From assembly GCA_963930775.1 (NCBI GenBank), contig OZ005698.1, positions 5,710,501 to 5,774,500 of the forward strand: a stretch of 64,000 nucleotides of DNA, written 5' to 3'. This document shows, piece after piece, positions 35,403 to 46,128 of the stretch. Position numbers and translations under genes: made by a program. A model generated the notes under the pieces. It saw nothing but the letters and a program-made list of their open reading frames with translations, was not told the DNA's origin and did no database searches. The stretch's first letter is position 1. Every line of letters starts with the position of its first letter. The DNA comes from Cliona cf. orientalis (taxonomy: Eukaryota > Porifera > Demospongiae > Clionaida > Clionaidae).

Positions 35403-36462
35403 ACCGCCAGGAGAAGAGTTTGAAGAGTCAAAATTGTTCACATATCAATATGAGACCATAGGCGGAAACAATTCTAGATTTGCATTGCAGGTAAAAATTA
35501 ATGATGTATTGTGTAAAACTGTTGTACATATTTAATAATTATCAGAGAACTCAGTATTTCTATCTTCTTTCAGCTCCTGTAGCTCCCCCCTCCCCCAGAG
35601 ACCTCCATCTCCTGATATAATATTTTTTACCACATTTGCAGGCCTTACAAACATGTGATCCGACCTACAGAAAGCGGCTGGTCTCAGTGTACCAGGGGCT
35701 GTCCAACGAACAAGCACTGAGACTGGCCGCAAAGCATAACATGGCAACGTCTTTACATCACGATATGTCAACATGTGATAAGGTTTGTGATAAAAATATC
35801 TGATAATAATTATAACAGTAATAAGATTAATACACCCGGTGAAGGTTCAAGCAGCACGAGCACTATTATATCAGTTAGCTGGTGTGGACAATGCAGAAGA
35901 GGTACCAGATAAACCCACAAAATGGAAAAATTTATGCGCAACGATTCTCATGCAGAAAGTAAGTGTATCACATTCATGACATTGATTACAAGGTATTATG
36001 GTACTACACCCAAATTAGGTGGGGTCACTTGACGATGCCTGCATATTCTTTTTGGCCAGCTTACCAAACGTGACCTACGATATTGCTATGAGGGTCTTTG
36101 ATGCCTACAGCATGGGAGAACTAAAAGATCAAACTGCCAAGCGAGGAAGCCTGGGGCAAAAAATCGACCTAAAAGGCAATAATTTCAAACCACTGAGGGG
36201 CCTTGAAATTGAAGTGGTCAATAAGCTCCTAAGCAGTGTTGAGTCTAAAGAGATATCAATTGGGGAGATGGCTAAGAAGGCCAAGAAGATTAAAAACCTC
36301 AAGGAAGTACAAAAAAAATTTATTGAGTTAACAGGAGTGACCACGTGGGAAGAGGCTCAAGCACTCTTTCCAACATTTACGATGGCAGAGGCTCTTGACG
36401 AATTTGTGGGTTGGGTCACTACGAAACTCTGTACTCCCAGGTATGGAACTCAATGTAATTAA
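35403..36462 (+). CDS. ParB-like domain protein, exons (partial)
   Basis: Four exon pieces join in phase 0: about 35403-35490, 35642-35782, 35845-35958 and 36019-36462. The first reads TYQYETIGGNNSRFALQ. The second continues ALQTCDPTYRKRL and VYQGLSNEQALRLAAKHN. This pattern (GGN-H/N-SR-A, then YxGLSxEQALxLAxxHN) recalls the ParB/sulfiredoxin-fold nuclease-like domain found in repeat-associated genes of cnidarians and sponges. The last exon is Lys-rich and helical. A possible donor at 36440 (CCCAG|GTATGG) would move the end. The upstream exons are missing, and a palindrome abuts the first piece. It may be a transposon-borne gene or a host gene remnant. Confidence 0.5.
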
Positions 36463-36869
36463 TAATTATTGCTCGTTTTTTCACTAATTAAAGGACATTT
36501 TTGCTGGAATGGAGCACACAGACATAATCAGTCCACTTTATAGTTACTATCACATAACCATGGTGTCTATAGATAGAATGCTGCCATCTCCCTCCTCTCC
36601 CTCTTTCTGTCTCTCTCCCTCTCTCACTCACACATACCAACATATTCTAATCGACGCCTGGGCTGGTATCCTTTCTCGTGGTGTATTTAGGAACACTGTT
36701 ACTCGCTATTTCGATATCTTGAAGGCTGCTCTTTTGCCTTTTTTTGGAGACGGTTTATCAGACAGTTATCGGTTCCACGATCCAAATACATCAGTTACTA
36801 TGCATGATACTACATTAAAATTCCATCTAAGCTGGTAAGATGGAACTCACTTCATAACAGGCTATTAGC
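36463..36869. other. Non-coding stretch with a CT-rich run
   Basis: The CT-rich tract at 36585-36625 and a 109-codon frame (36509-36838) are present. The frame has no family signal. Possibly part of the LINE relic that follows. Confidence 0.35.
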
Positions 36870-38530
36870 CGTGGCCTAAAAGAAACTATTAAATTTATAT
36901 AATCTACATTGATGGAGTGGGGACCATTTCACTGTCTCCCGAGTCTGAACGAGTGATGTTTGCAGACGATTTACTGCTGTACAGACCTATTTCCAGTCCA
37001 AGGGATTTCCTTTTTGTCCAGAATGATATTACCGATATTGAAGGCTAGTCGATTGCTACCTTTCTTACTCTCAATCAAAGCAAGTGTAAATATATGATCC
37101 TATCCAGGAAGAGAGCTCCCCTACTACCTGAAATCATGTTAAAGTTGAATAATCAAGTTCTTGAGTAAGTTGATATGTACAAATACCTGGAGATCCTAAT
37201 TAGCAAGGACTTATCCTGGTAGTCTCATATTGACACAATATGTTCTAAAGCTCGCAAGATCTTTGGCCTGCTGTACAGGAGATTTTACCAGTCCTGCAGC
37301 TCGAGACAGCTTTATACATCTCTTGTGAGATCTCATCTAGAGTATGCTTGTAATCTCTGGGCTCCCTATACAGTGCAACTTCGATTATCCAGACCTCGGT
37401 TAACCGGTACCTCGATTATCCGGACTCCACTGACAATTTCTTGAAAGGTCAAGGGTTAATAATTACAGCAACGTGCATGCGCATACGTAAACCCCACCCC
37501 TTTATTTTACCACAGGTATGCATGAGGCGTGTGCGCGTAATTAGCGCTCGAGCTCACATACACTCGTACTCAGTGGATCGAGATCGCTGCAGCCGAGGAA
37601 TACTCATGTCCGAGCACTGATCGTGGAAAGATGGCTAAACACAAGCGTGTAGTTCTATCAATTTTGGATACACTCGAAATCTTTAAAATGCTGGACAAAT
37701 CAGAGTCTTACAGCATTATTTATGAGATATATGGAACTGGGAGAAGTACGGTCGGCGATATCAAGAAAAACCGCGACAAACTTACCGATTTCCAACGCGT
37801 CATCGTGAGTATGGGGCTTCACTGTTCAGTACGTGTCTACGTAATGAACTTGTGTGTGTGCGCATGCACAAATCACAGTGCCGCATATGTATGACATCAT
37901 ATTCAGTTATCCGGACTATTCACTTATCTGGCACTATCGCGCTGACCCTTGGGACAAAGGTGTCCAGATAATCGAGGTTGCACTGTACCCACAAGGACAT
38001 ATGTGAGATTGAAAAGGTACAGAAATTTGCTTGTAAAATGGCAAGTCGCCAATGGCATAGTGTTCAGTATGAAGATCTATTGTCTATTACCAACCTGCCC
38101 TCACTTGAAAGGAGAACAGAGCAGAGGTTATGTCACTTATTCAAAATTGTCCACTATCTTGTTTATTTTCCAAGCAATGTAATCATACATAGAGAGAAAC
38201 CATTATAATTTTCACTTTTATCATGACAACTGTTTGTATCACCCCTATGCAAGGACCTGTTCATTTTACAACTCATTTGTGACTCACACAACTTTATTAT
38301 GAAACAAACTTCCACAACACATTGTTTCTTCATCTACATTATATAGTTTTAAACAGTCCTTATGTAGTTCATTTTAATTAGCTTCACCACTTGTATGCCT
38401 TCTAGTCACAATTAACATCATTTTAATAATAAATTCACATTGTCTGGATTCACCTCTAATTAGCCTAATTTGTGCTACCGGTGTATCCTTTGCTTTTTAA
38501 AGTAAGAATTATTACATACAAAAAAAAGAA
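36870..38530 (+). pseudogene. LINE relic C, reverse transcriptase C-terminal half
   Basis: RVMFADDLLLYRPI (near 36945) is the catalytic palm motif. Next come LNQSKCKYMILSRKR (37072), VDMYKYLEILISKDLSW (37165), KARKIFGLLYRRFYQS (37250) and VRSHLEYACNLWAPY (37327). After a 615 bp insertion it resumes at THKDICEIEKVQKFACKM (37988). Stops lie between the blocks. The 3' end is near CATACAAAAAAAAGAAG at 38517. Same broad family as 29703-32762. Confidence 0.75.
37371..37985 (+). mobile_element. Tigger/pogo-like element fragment nested in a LINE
   Basis: Inverted ends CAGTGCAACTTCGATTATCC and its complement (CAGTGCAACCTCGATTATCT inverted) are flanked by TA on both sides, the usual pogo/Tigger target duplication. 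Inside, 37631-37820 encodes MAKHKRVVLSILDTLEI and GTGRSTVGDIKKNRDKL. This is the CENP-B-type N-terminal helix-turn-helix. The DDE catalytic part is absent, so it is an internally deleted, non-autonomous copy. Confidence 0.85.
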
Positions 38531-39354
38531 GTGTTGTGCCTGTGAAGCAAATCACTGACCCCACACCATTAGATGGTTGAATGAGCCCAGCCTATGTTCA
38601 GCGAGGTAGAATGATAAAAGAATTTACAGTACTATAATGCTTGCTATGGGTGAGTCAAATTTCTTACTGTAAGTTTGGATGTGTACACATCATGATATTA
38701 TAGATTTTATCTTAATAATAAATTAATAATAATATAAATAATAAATATGTACCCAGGTGAATGGGACCGCATGAACGTGCGAGCGTTGGTGGGTAAAACG
38801 TGGTTATGTGCAGTTATACGCCAAATAATTACCATTCTACGTCCATTCAAGCCAAAACGCGCGGGTAGAAACGGTTCAAAAACTAAAGACGCTGGCGTTT
38901 CGACGTTGAAGCAAGTTTGTAGCGGACGATACTCAGGGACGTCGAAGCTTAGCAGCCGAAGGTTCGAACGTGCACAGGATTGAAGCGCTCCTTTTTAACT
39001 TTGCTTTCGATCACACCGGAAATGAATGGTTTGGGGCAGTACCGTGCGGTAATACATGTAAAATTTGGCATGAAATCCGCTTATTTATGACAATATACCG
39101 TGCAGATACGCATTCCTTTTCGCCTGGGTGGACGCATGAAGTAGAAATCAGAACTTCGGCAACAAACTACATTTTGAAATATGACTGCTTGAAGTTAGTA
39201 CATTCTGGTGTTAATGCTAATGCTTTTCTACAGGGCTATGTATAGTACCAATGCAGAGTGTATGCTATAGTTACTATGATTAAGATGTCATTACCTAAAA
39301 TTAGACACATTATGTTATGCTATGGGGCTCTAATTAGAATAAGTTGAGGCCAGT
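38531..39354. other. Unresolved stretch, short frames only
   Basis: Two short open frames, 38747-38983 and 38970-39245, have somewhat coding-like composition, but I recognise no domain. They may belong to an element that starts here or to the ORF remnant that follows. Confidence 0.3.
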
Positions 39355-41960
39355 TTGTGCAAGCAAAATCAAACCAAAATACCAAGAACAGTCAGGTTGC
39401 TGGGTGAAAAATGGCTGCTAGGAAAGAAAAGCAGAGAAAGAATTATCTGGAAGGATTTGCCAGGAGACCATACTCGCACACTAAAACATTGCGCAGGTCA
39501 GACTTTTGGAAGGTGCAGGTCCCTCACATTCTACTGATGGTGTTAGTGCTAATCCTAGCATTTGTCCTCAATGCTATCCAGTCTTGGTACGTTGTGTCGA
39601 TGTGTTCAAGTCAATGAAGCAGTCTGAAACTGAGCTAAAGGAACGTAAGAAATCTAACCCTTACACAAAGAAAGGAGATTCTGACTTTTAACATCACAGA
39701 GATATCACTAAGCAAAACGACTGGCTCAGATCAAACATATTCGATTCTCTAGGTAAGTACAATGTCCTGCATACACACTATCACTACTATCATCCCCTTG
39801 CACAGTACACTCACACGCTCACTAACATATAAAAAGTATACACACACACACACACACACTATATTTCACTCTCACACACACAGGCAACTACTCGAACTGT
39901 ATATATCAAGGCTGCATTTGGAATATCCAATGATAAGACTGAATCAAGTGTGAGGAGTCTCATAATCCTATAATTAAGCACACAAAAGCTGAGATTGAGG
40001 AAAAACGCTTAGGTGACTACGTCTAATGCCAACAGATGTTGAAACTTCCTTTAATATCTGGTGGAGGGGGCTTGATCCATCGGTTGAATTGGAAGTGAGG
40101 TGTCCCCACAATTGACATGGCAATGCTGCAAGAACCTCGAACTCTGTAAAATGAGTGTAATGCAAGATTTCCTTGAATTTGTTGACATCAACAGCCAGCC
40201 TAATGGCTGGTCGGGCTGATTTTACAGGCCCTACGCATTAGTTTATGCCTAAGTTGACTACCATACAGATGCCAAAAAATGATGTATACACAACTATGAA
40301 GAGCGTCTGCGGAGATTTGTAGTTGGGGTGTTCAATTGTGCCCAACGTGAGAGAGGTAGAGGTGAATGCTCAAACAATTCGTCTTACAACTGGCTCAAAG
40401 GTAGCAATTTGTCTTCACCAAACTGATTACTGTGACACATGCAAGAAGAGAAATGTGGAAATCCATGGTTCACAGACAACACTTAATCGTCTACTCCAGT
40501 CCTGTAACACAGATCCAGAGATCAAGAAGAAGCAGGATGAGATTACTGCCCTCAAGCAATCTCTAGAGAATCACTGATAGGAAGCACAGAATTAAAGCTC
40601 ACTCTTATTACTTAGAAGTCACTAAGCGTTGCAAGACAGAATGGGCTGAATTAACTGAACTAGAGGTGAAATCCACCTTGAATGATGACGAGAAGAAGAA
40701 ACTTGTGGTTCTCAAGAATAGTTTCAATTTAATGGTTTCAGCTGACTAGATGGCAAACCAAATGGCAAAGCTTGTACCATATTGGGGAATGACAGCCCAA
40801 CCAGGCTCAACCTACTACCTGCAGAAGGTAAGTCATGATGCGTTTGGTATCACATACCATTCATCTGGCACTTCTATGGTTTATCTATTCGATGAACATA
40901 TCAGAGCTAAGAATACAGACCATACAGTGTGATACCTTGGTAACTTTCTTAGCAAGACTGCTCCTTGGATCAGGTGGATCCATTTATTTCTTGACAACGC
41001 TTCAAGTACCAACAAAATTTTTTTCACAATGGCATGGGACTATGAGATGGTACAGCAGCATAAACTCGATCTCCTCTGAATATTGTTTCTTGTGTCTGGG
41101 CATATCAAGTTTGCCCCTAATCTGTTTTCATCCATCTCTCAGTCATACAATAGAAGTGAAAAGCTGAAAAGCAAGAGGGCCTGGTATCTAATTGCACGGG
41201 ACTATCACGTGCCCGTACAAAGTATGGGAAGGGTAGAAAATGATCTACGTACTGCCACTTTCTGAAGTCGCTGCTTATTGGCGAATGTTGGTTCTGCCGA
41301 GAAGGAGTTTGACTGGAGGTTCAAGAGTGACGATCACCTCGGTTTGAAAAGGTTAGACTGTTAGGCACCCACACGTGCGTAAGTCACGTGCAATTAGATA
41401 CCAGGCTCCCCCGTTTTTCTGCGTGTAACATAGAAAAAACTGGGAGGAGCCTGCATGGGGACGAGGCTACGTATTCACTACCAATGAATTGAAACAAGTC
41501 GTCTCTTCATATGCCACAACAGTCGTAGATGACGGACATCTTGTTTGTGACTGGAGAAGTAGACTAACTAAATATACCAAGTTACCAGGCATCAGCTCTC
41601 TTCATGATTTCGTTTTCATCAAGAATTCCATTGACAACACTGTTGCTTCTCTAGATGGTATGAGAATACCACAATGCACATTTCCAGTGGACGTGATGTC
41701 AGCAAGAATATCATCCCTGATCCAGACAGTAAAAGTTACCATGCTTTACAAAAGGTCAAAGTCCTAAGTGAAACAAAACATAAGCATCTTCAGCAAATTA
41801 ATGTACAAGGACTTTGTGCCAAGAGATCGTTGTCTGCCGTTGATTACACTGCAGTGAACACTACCATGCATGCATTATCATTGTTACAGTACTGCTATGA
41901 GATCAAATTTAACGAAATATTGACACCATTTAATATTGCAAAACTTCAAATTTACTTAAC
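39355..41960 (+). pseudogene. Badly decayed large transposon ORF with DDE-like blocks
   Basis: Readable blocks follow one order over 2.5 kb: QNDWLRSNIFDSLG (39716), AEIEEKRLGDYV (39991), QTDYCDTCKKRNVEIHG (40421), QTTLNRLLQSCNTD (40474), AKLVPYWGMTAQPGSTYYLQ (40765), WIRWIHLFLDNASSTNK (40966), FLVSGHIKFAPNLF (41084), then ELKQVVSSYATTVVDDG (41485) and LPGISSLHDFVFIKN (41583). The ...LDNxxSTNK... and GHxKFAPxLxF layout suggests a DDE-like nuclease fold. I do not recognise a named superfamily with confidence. Many stops and frame breaks, and a 0.3 kb insertion (41157-41471), show it is dead. Confidence 0.6.
41157..41471. mobile_element. Inverted-repeat insertion inside the decayed ORF
   Basis: The inverted ends GGCCTGGTATCTAATTGCAC and its complement (at about 41179 and 41408) enclose 0.23 kb. 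An adjacent AGGCTCCCCCGTTTTTCT hairpin follows. The host ORF reads YNRS before it and FTTNELKQ after it, so it interrupts the frame. Confidence 0.65.
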
Positions 41961-41962
41961 CT

Positions 41963-42030
41963 ATAGCGTAAAACCTCGATAATCGGCCGACTTGTGTTAT
42001 CGGCCGAGCGTACATCGATTATCGACCTAT
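41963..42030. repeat. Solo TAGCGTAAAACCTCGATAAT end
   Basis: The TAGCGTAAAACCTCGATAAT sequence and the TCGGCC that follows recur inverted at 50023-50048. The CTCGATTATC core is like Tigger ends. It could be one end of a decayed element. Confidence 0.45.
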
Positions 42031-42524
42031 ATTTTACGGACATTTACGCGTTTATACAGAAAATTTACAAAGATGATGCGGAACTCCGTTTATGCTCGAA
42101 GACTGGATCAGAGGTTTTAGACTCGTTTGAAGCTACCAGGTAGCACAGGAAGAAATTCAAGATTTCCACATGATGGAATTGATCATTCTCCACTATCTTT
42201 CCATTACTTATCCACTCATTGTAGACTCTCTAAGAATGTTTTTACTATGTTTAAGGCCATATGTGGTCACTTGAAACAACATCATGGAAATTTTACTACA
42301 TTTCCTACACTAAATCTATTTTCCATTTGGATAAAGTATGTGAAGTAACGTAATTATTCATTTTCCAATGATATCTATTTAAGAGAAGACAAGGTAATAT
42401 CAGATACACCTGCAACACAATCCCTTGGTTTAGGGTGTGGGGATGGATGATATCACTGCCGGCACAATAATGTATAATAGCTATAATAATTCACATAGTA
42501 AATGATTATATACAATATAGGAAT
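42031..42524. other. Non-coding stretch before the tnp2-like gene
   Basis: AT-rich and without a supported gene. It is the 3' side of the minus-strand tnp2-like ORF; I see no clear polyadenylation signal. Confidence 0.35.
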
Positions 42525-45500
42525 CTATTGGTTACCATGGAGATAAAAGTCACGAAGGTGCTTCTCGTACTCAATAGAACGAACGACATCCAACACAGAA
42601 TAGTGTGAAGGCTCTCTTGACTGGTAAGTCCAACGTGGATTTCTCCCTGCGATCTTGCGAAGTGGATAGCCTGTGACCTTATTGGCGGTTACAGCTGATA
42701 CATGTACTAAAGTACCATTGTTTATTAACACCACTTCTTGCTCGCTTGGAAGATATGGTATTGTGACATCTTCCAGATCTATAGGACCTTCCGGATCAAT
42801 AACAAGGTATTGTGGTTGTCTCTCACCCACTGGATAGAGCATGACCTTTCTATCGACATACCTTAGAGGTTGCACACATAGGCGTCGGAATTGGCGAGGA
42901 ATTAGCATTGGTTGGCCAGTCCAGTTGTCATAGTCAACACGTCCACCAACTGTTTTTGTGACATAGTACTCTCCATCAACGAAACAATAATATTTAGACA
43001 AAACAGGTCCATACGTGAACAGCTGTTTAATCTTCATTACCCACTCTCGTCCTTCTACATCAGCATCAAGCAGTATCACATGTTCATTTTCACGAAAAAC
43101 TGTGGCCTTGTGTAACTCTCCTACTTTAAGTATGCGACTATAACAATTTGCTAAATCTCCTATTTCATCCAATGGTACTGACGTTGATGAATTCTGACGT
43201 TGTATCCAATATGTAATATCAGCTTTTTGTTGCTCGGAGAGCTTCTTAACTTTAGAAGAACCAAGAAATATACCATTGTGTTGATATTGCTCTTTGACAG
43301 CTGGGGGTAAGGCATTATTGTCAACCGAGCTAAGAAAGTCTTTCATTTCCATTCCCTTTTGCTCTGTCTTAGCTTGTAAAATTATCCCCTTTTCAAGTTC
43401 CTCAAGATTGAATTCAACTCCACGTGTATCTAGAGGTGTACGTGTTTCAATGTACATGTCAACAAATCGTAGCTGTTGCGCCCTATCAGCAAAGGTTTTG
43501 CAAAGTGATTTCATATTAGTGGTTTGCTGCTTGTAGAATTTAACGAGGCGTTCATACACGAAACACCAATAATTGTCTAACGTTGAGTGTCGCTCGATAT
43601 CATCAACCATGTGAACGGAACATTCCACATTTTCTGTACATGCTTTAGTTCCATATAGGTATTCTAACAGAATGGCATGTTTCCATAGCAATTTTCGCAA
43701 CAGAGTACTATGCTCCTTTGTCCATCCATCAATTCGTAATGCATGAGAAAATGTCAGTTGGTATATACGATTCAGTAAAATAAAACAATTATAAGCGTTC
43801 TTTGGAATTATGTTTCGAAGGACATATGGTGCGACGGTAATAAATTTCCCAAATTCTTCTGCTTTCCAAAATCCTAGTTTATGTTTACCAGAGGGTGCTG
43901 TTTCACAAATGGTAGGCACTCTCCCATCCCTGAGTTCAGTAGTCCAGTTAACTTGTTTCAGACTTTGAGAAAGATCTTTGCGATCAAGAACGCCACCAAG
44001 ATTAGTATCCCTGTCCAAGACCGGAATAGACTGGTTGGGACCCAATTCAGCTAGCAAATGCTTCTCTAATTCTGACCTGATAAGATAAAGACACAAGGAA
44101 TGTATAATATCAATCACTAAGTCATTGATAGGGTCGAATCCACATAAATCAAAGAAACGGTAGAAAATGCTTTCACCAGTAATACCATAGCTCCTAGTAA
44201 GTGCTCGTCTTTCAGTATCCGTGGCAGCTGCATCTGCTTCTTGTCCATAGATTCTGTTTTGACGGGCAGTGCGTGGACTGGGGGGGTTGTGGTATCGAAA
44301 CAGGAAGTGATCATAATAATAGTGGTTACTTGATGATATGTATGTTCCAATCACTTCACAGCGACGACAACCTTTGCGACCACCTGCAGATGTCAAACCC
44401 ATTTCAGAATGTGCTCTGAGATCAGCTGTACAAAGCAACGGAATGAGTCGCAGCGTGGGAGTATCATTTGCTGGAGAGTATCCTGGAACAGCTGATTTGA
44501 AGTATACTTCAGTACCATACACATAGATGTCCTCAATTTCACTGATTAATGGTTCAAAAAAACCATCGAGTTTATGTGGTGAGTCAGTTGGCAACTGATC
44601 AACAGGAATAAACGAAAAAACTTGTGCATGCTTATTCGCTGCTCTTGCTAATTTGGACATACATCCTTTGCTAATTGTGATGGCAGCAACAGAATTCTTT
44701 GAAGATGTTGAATGGGATGCCCAGCCATCCTCATGTATTATGATGGCCTGATTCCTAGGATCACCTTTCATGTATCGTGGTACATAGCGGTGTGATATCT
44801 TACATGCTGAACATGTTATCGCCACTTGAGTTAAGCCTGAATCTGACATCTGCTGCTCGAGATTTTCTTTTGAAATTATGCATTTACAGTTGGTGCATTT
44901 TTCAGGCAATAACGTCTCTATTGACGGATCCCAAAAGTACGATAAATCCCGCCACCGCTCTCCGTGCCACAACTCTGAAATTTTTGCTGGTTCACAGGCA
45001 GTATTCAGCCATTCATCCTTGTCTCGCCAATGGCTCAGTAGTTGTTCACAGCGTTCTTCTGTACAAAACCAGTCTTGAAAGTTCAATCCAAGGACATAAT
45101 AATCAATACATAATGACTGATCCTTACGACACACCGGGCAACATTCTGCCTTCTCATCCAATAAGATGGAGTGGTTACCTCCAACACAAACTTTGTAGTG
45201 TTTGGGGTTAGTATAGCCAAGTCTGCGTAGAAGCTTTAGCACTTCAGCCCACTTTGTGAAGAGTTTTCCACCAATAAGGTCAGCAGCATTTTGTAGATGA
45301 TGCTCAAATTCACTTACAGAATGGCCATACTGCAATTTTAGCGACAGTTCTTTTAGAGTAAATGTTACTATTCGCTCCTCTGTAATATCAGTGATCATCA
45401 TGCTTGAAGATGTATCATCTTGAGTACGTGTACCAATAGCTTGATCAGGTGTATCAAAGTTACTTGTATTATGGCTCAAATTCGGCTGACTAGTGATTGT

Positions 45501-45637
45501 AGTTGGAGTTGAGGTTTCTTGAAGTGAGTCCATGAGAGTGAGGTGTGATTGAATCGTTCGGTGATCCCGTTCTTTTCCATCGCATGCAATACACGGACAC
45601 GGCATTCGGCGTGAGCGTTTTCTGGGTGGTTCATTAC
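42525..45637 (-). CDS. tnp2-like (EnSpm/CACTA-type) transposase, intact
   Basis: An uninterrupted frame of 1,026 codons from the ATG at 45605 to the stop at 42525. The exon itself may start at an acceptor (CATTTCAG|GTAATGAACC) at 45637, so the true start could lie in an upstream exon. N-terminal zinc-like cysteines (CPCIACDG, about residues 2-9) are followed by CPVCRKDQSLC (about 156). Then come PLLCTADLRAHSEMG and GGRKGCRRC (about 409), a RRALTRSYGITGESIFYRF block, and DLVIDIIHSLCLYLIRSELE (about 490). The last block is the position where tnp2 proteins carry D-x-M-H. C-terminal blocks resemble the later domains of such transposases. Expected role: excision and integration of a CACTA-like element. 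Intact reading frame suggests recent activity or domestication. Confidence 0.75.
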
Positions 45638-46128
45638 CTGAAATGGTGCAAACACATGATTATCGTGTGACAAAATACAAGTAAGTTTAGAGCAAACCTG
45701 GTCCAGGGTTTACGTCCCCAGAATAAATGAGTAGTAGTCTGAGCCAACCTTTCCTCATCCTAGGAGGGTTTTGAAGCCTGGCCCAGGATACCCATTGGTA
45801 AGATCTGACAGTATAAGCACAGTAGGAAGCCCTACATTCAGTAGAATAATATGAGCATCGTAATATTTAGCTCATCTGGTTTATGATGTGCTTTATTTAG
45901 AAATGTGCACATTTGCTTACCTTTTATTCTGCAAAATTGCTAGCGTATCCATCGCTTCACAGGTTTGAGAGAATCTGTGCATGGCTATGAAAACGAACAG
46001 CACAGAAAGGGTGATTGGTAGCAGTGCCTTCATCACGCTTGTCTATGATCCACTCTAGCCACGCCTACATTGCAAAGTTTAAAGTTCATGTGGCTTGAGC
46101 ATGCGCGCCAGGAGTGGCAGCTGCAGAA
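45638..46128. promoter_or_regulatory. Divergent intergenic region between the tnp2-like gene and the TDP43N-like gene
   Basis: Only 491 bp separates the two coding regions, which point away from each other. A shared promoter is an inference from this spacing. No TATA box was identified. A short minus-strand ORF here cannot be spliced in phase to the tnp2-like exon. Confidence 0.4.

Noticed and set aside
45921-46033. Short minus-strand ORF with a hydrophobic, signal-peptide-like N-terminus and a good donor
   Set aside because: Spliced to the tnp2-like exon it goes out of phase and meets a stop at once. It is best explained as chance in the divergent promoter region.
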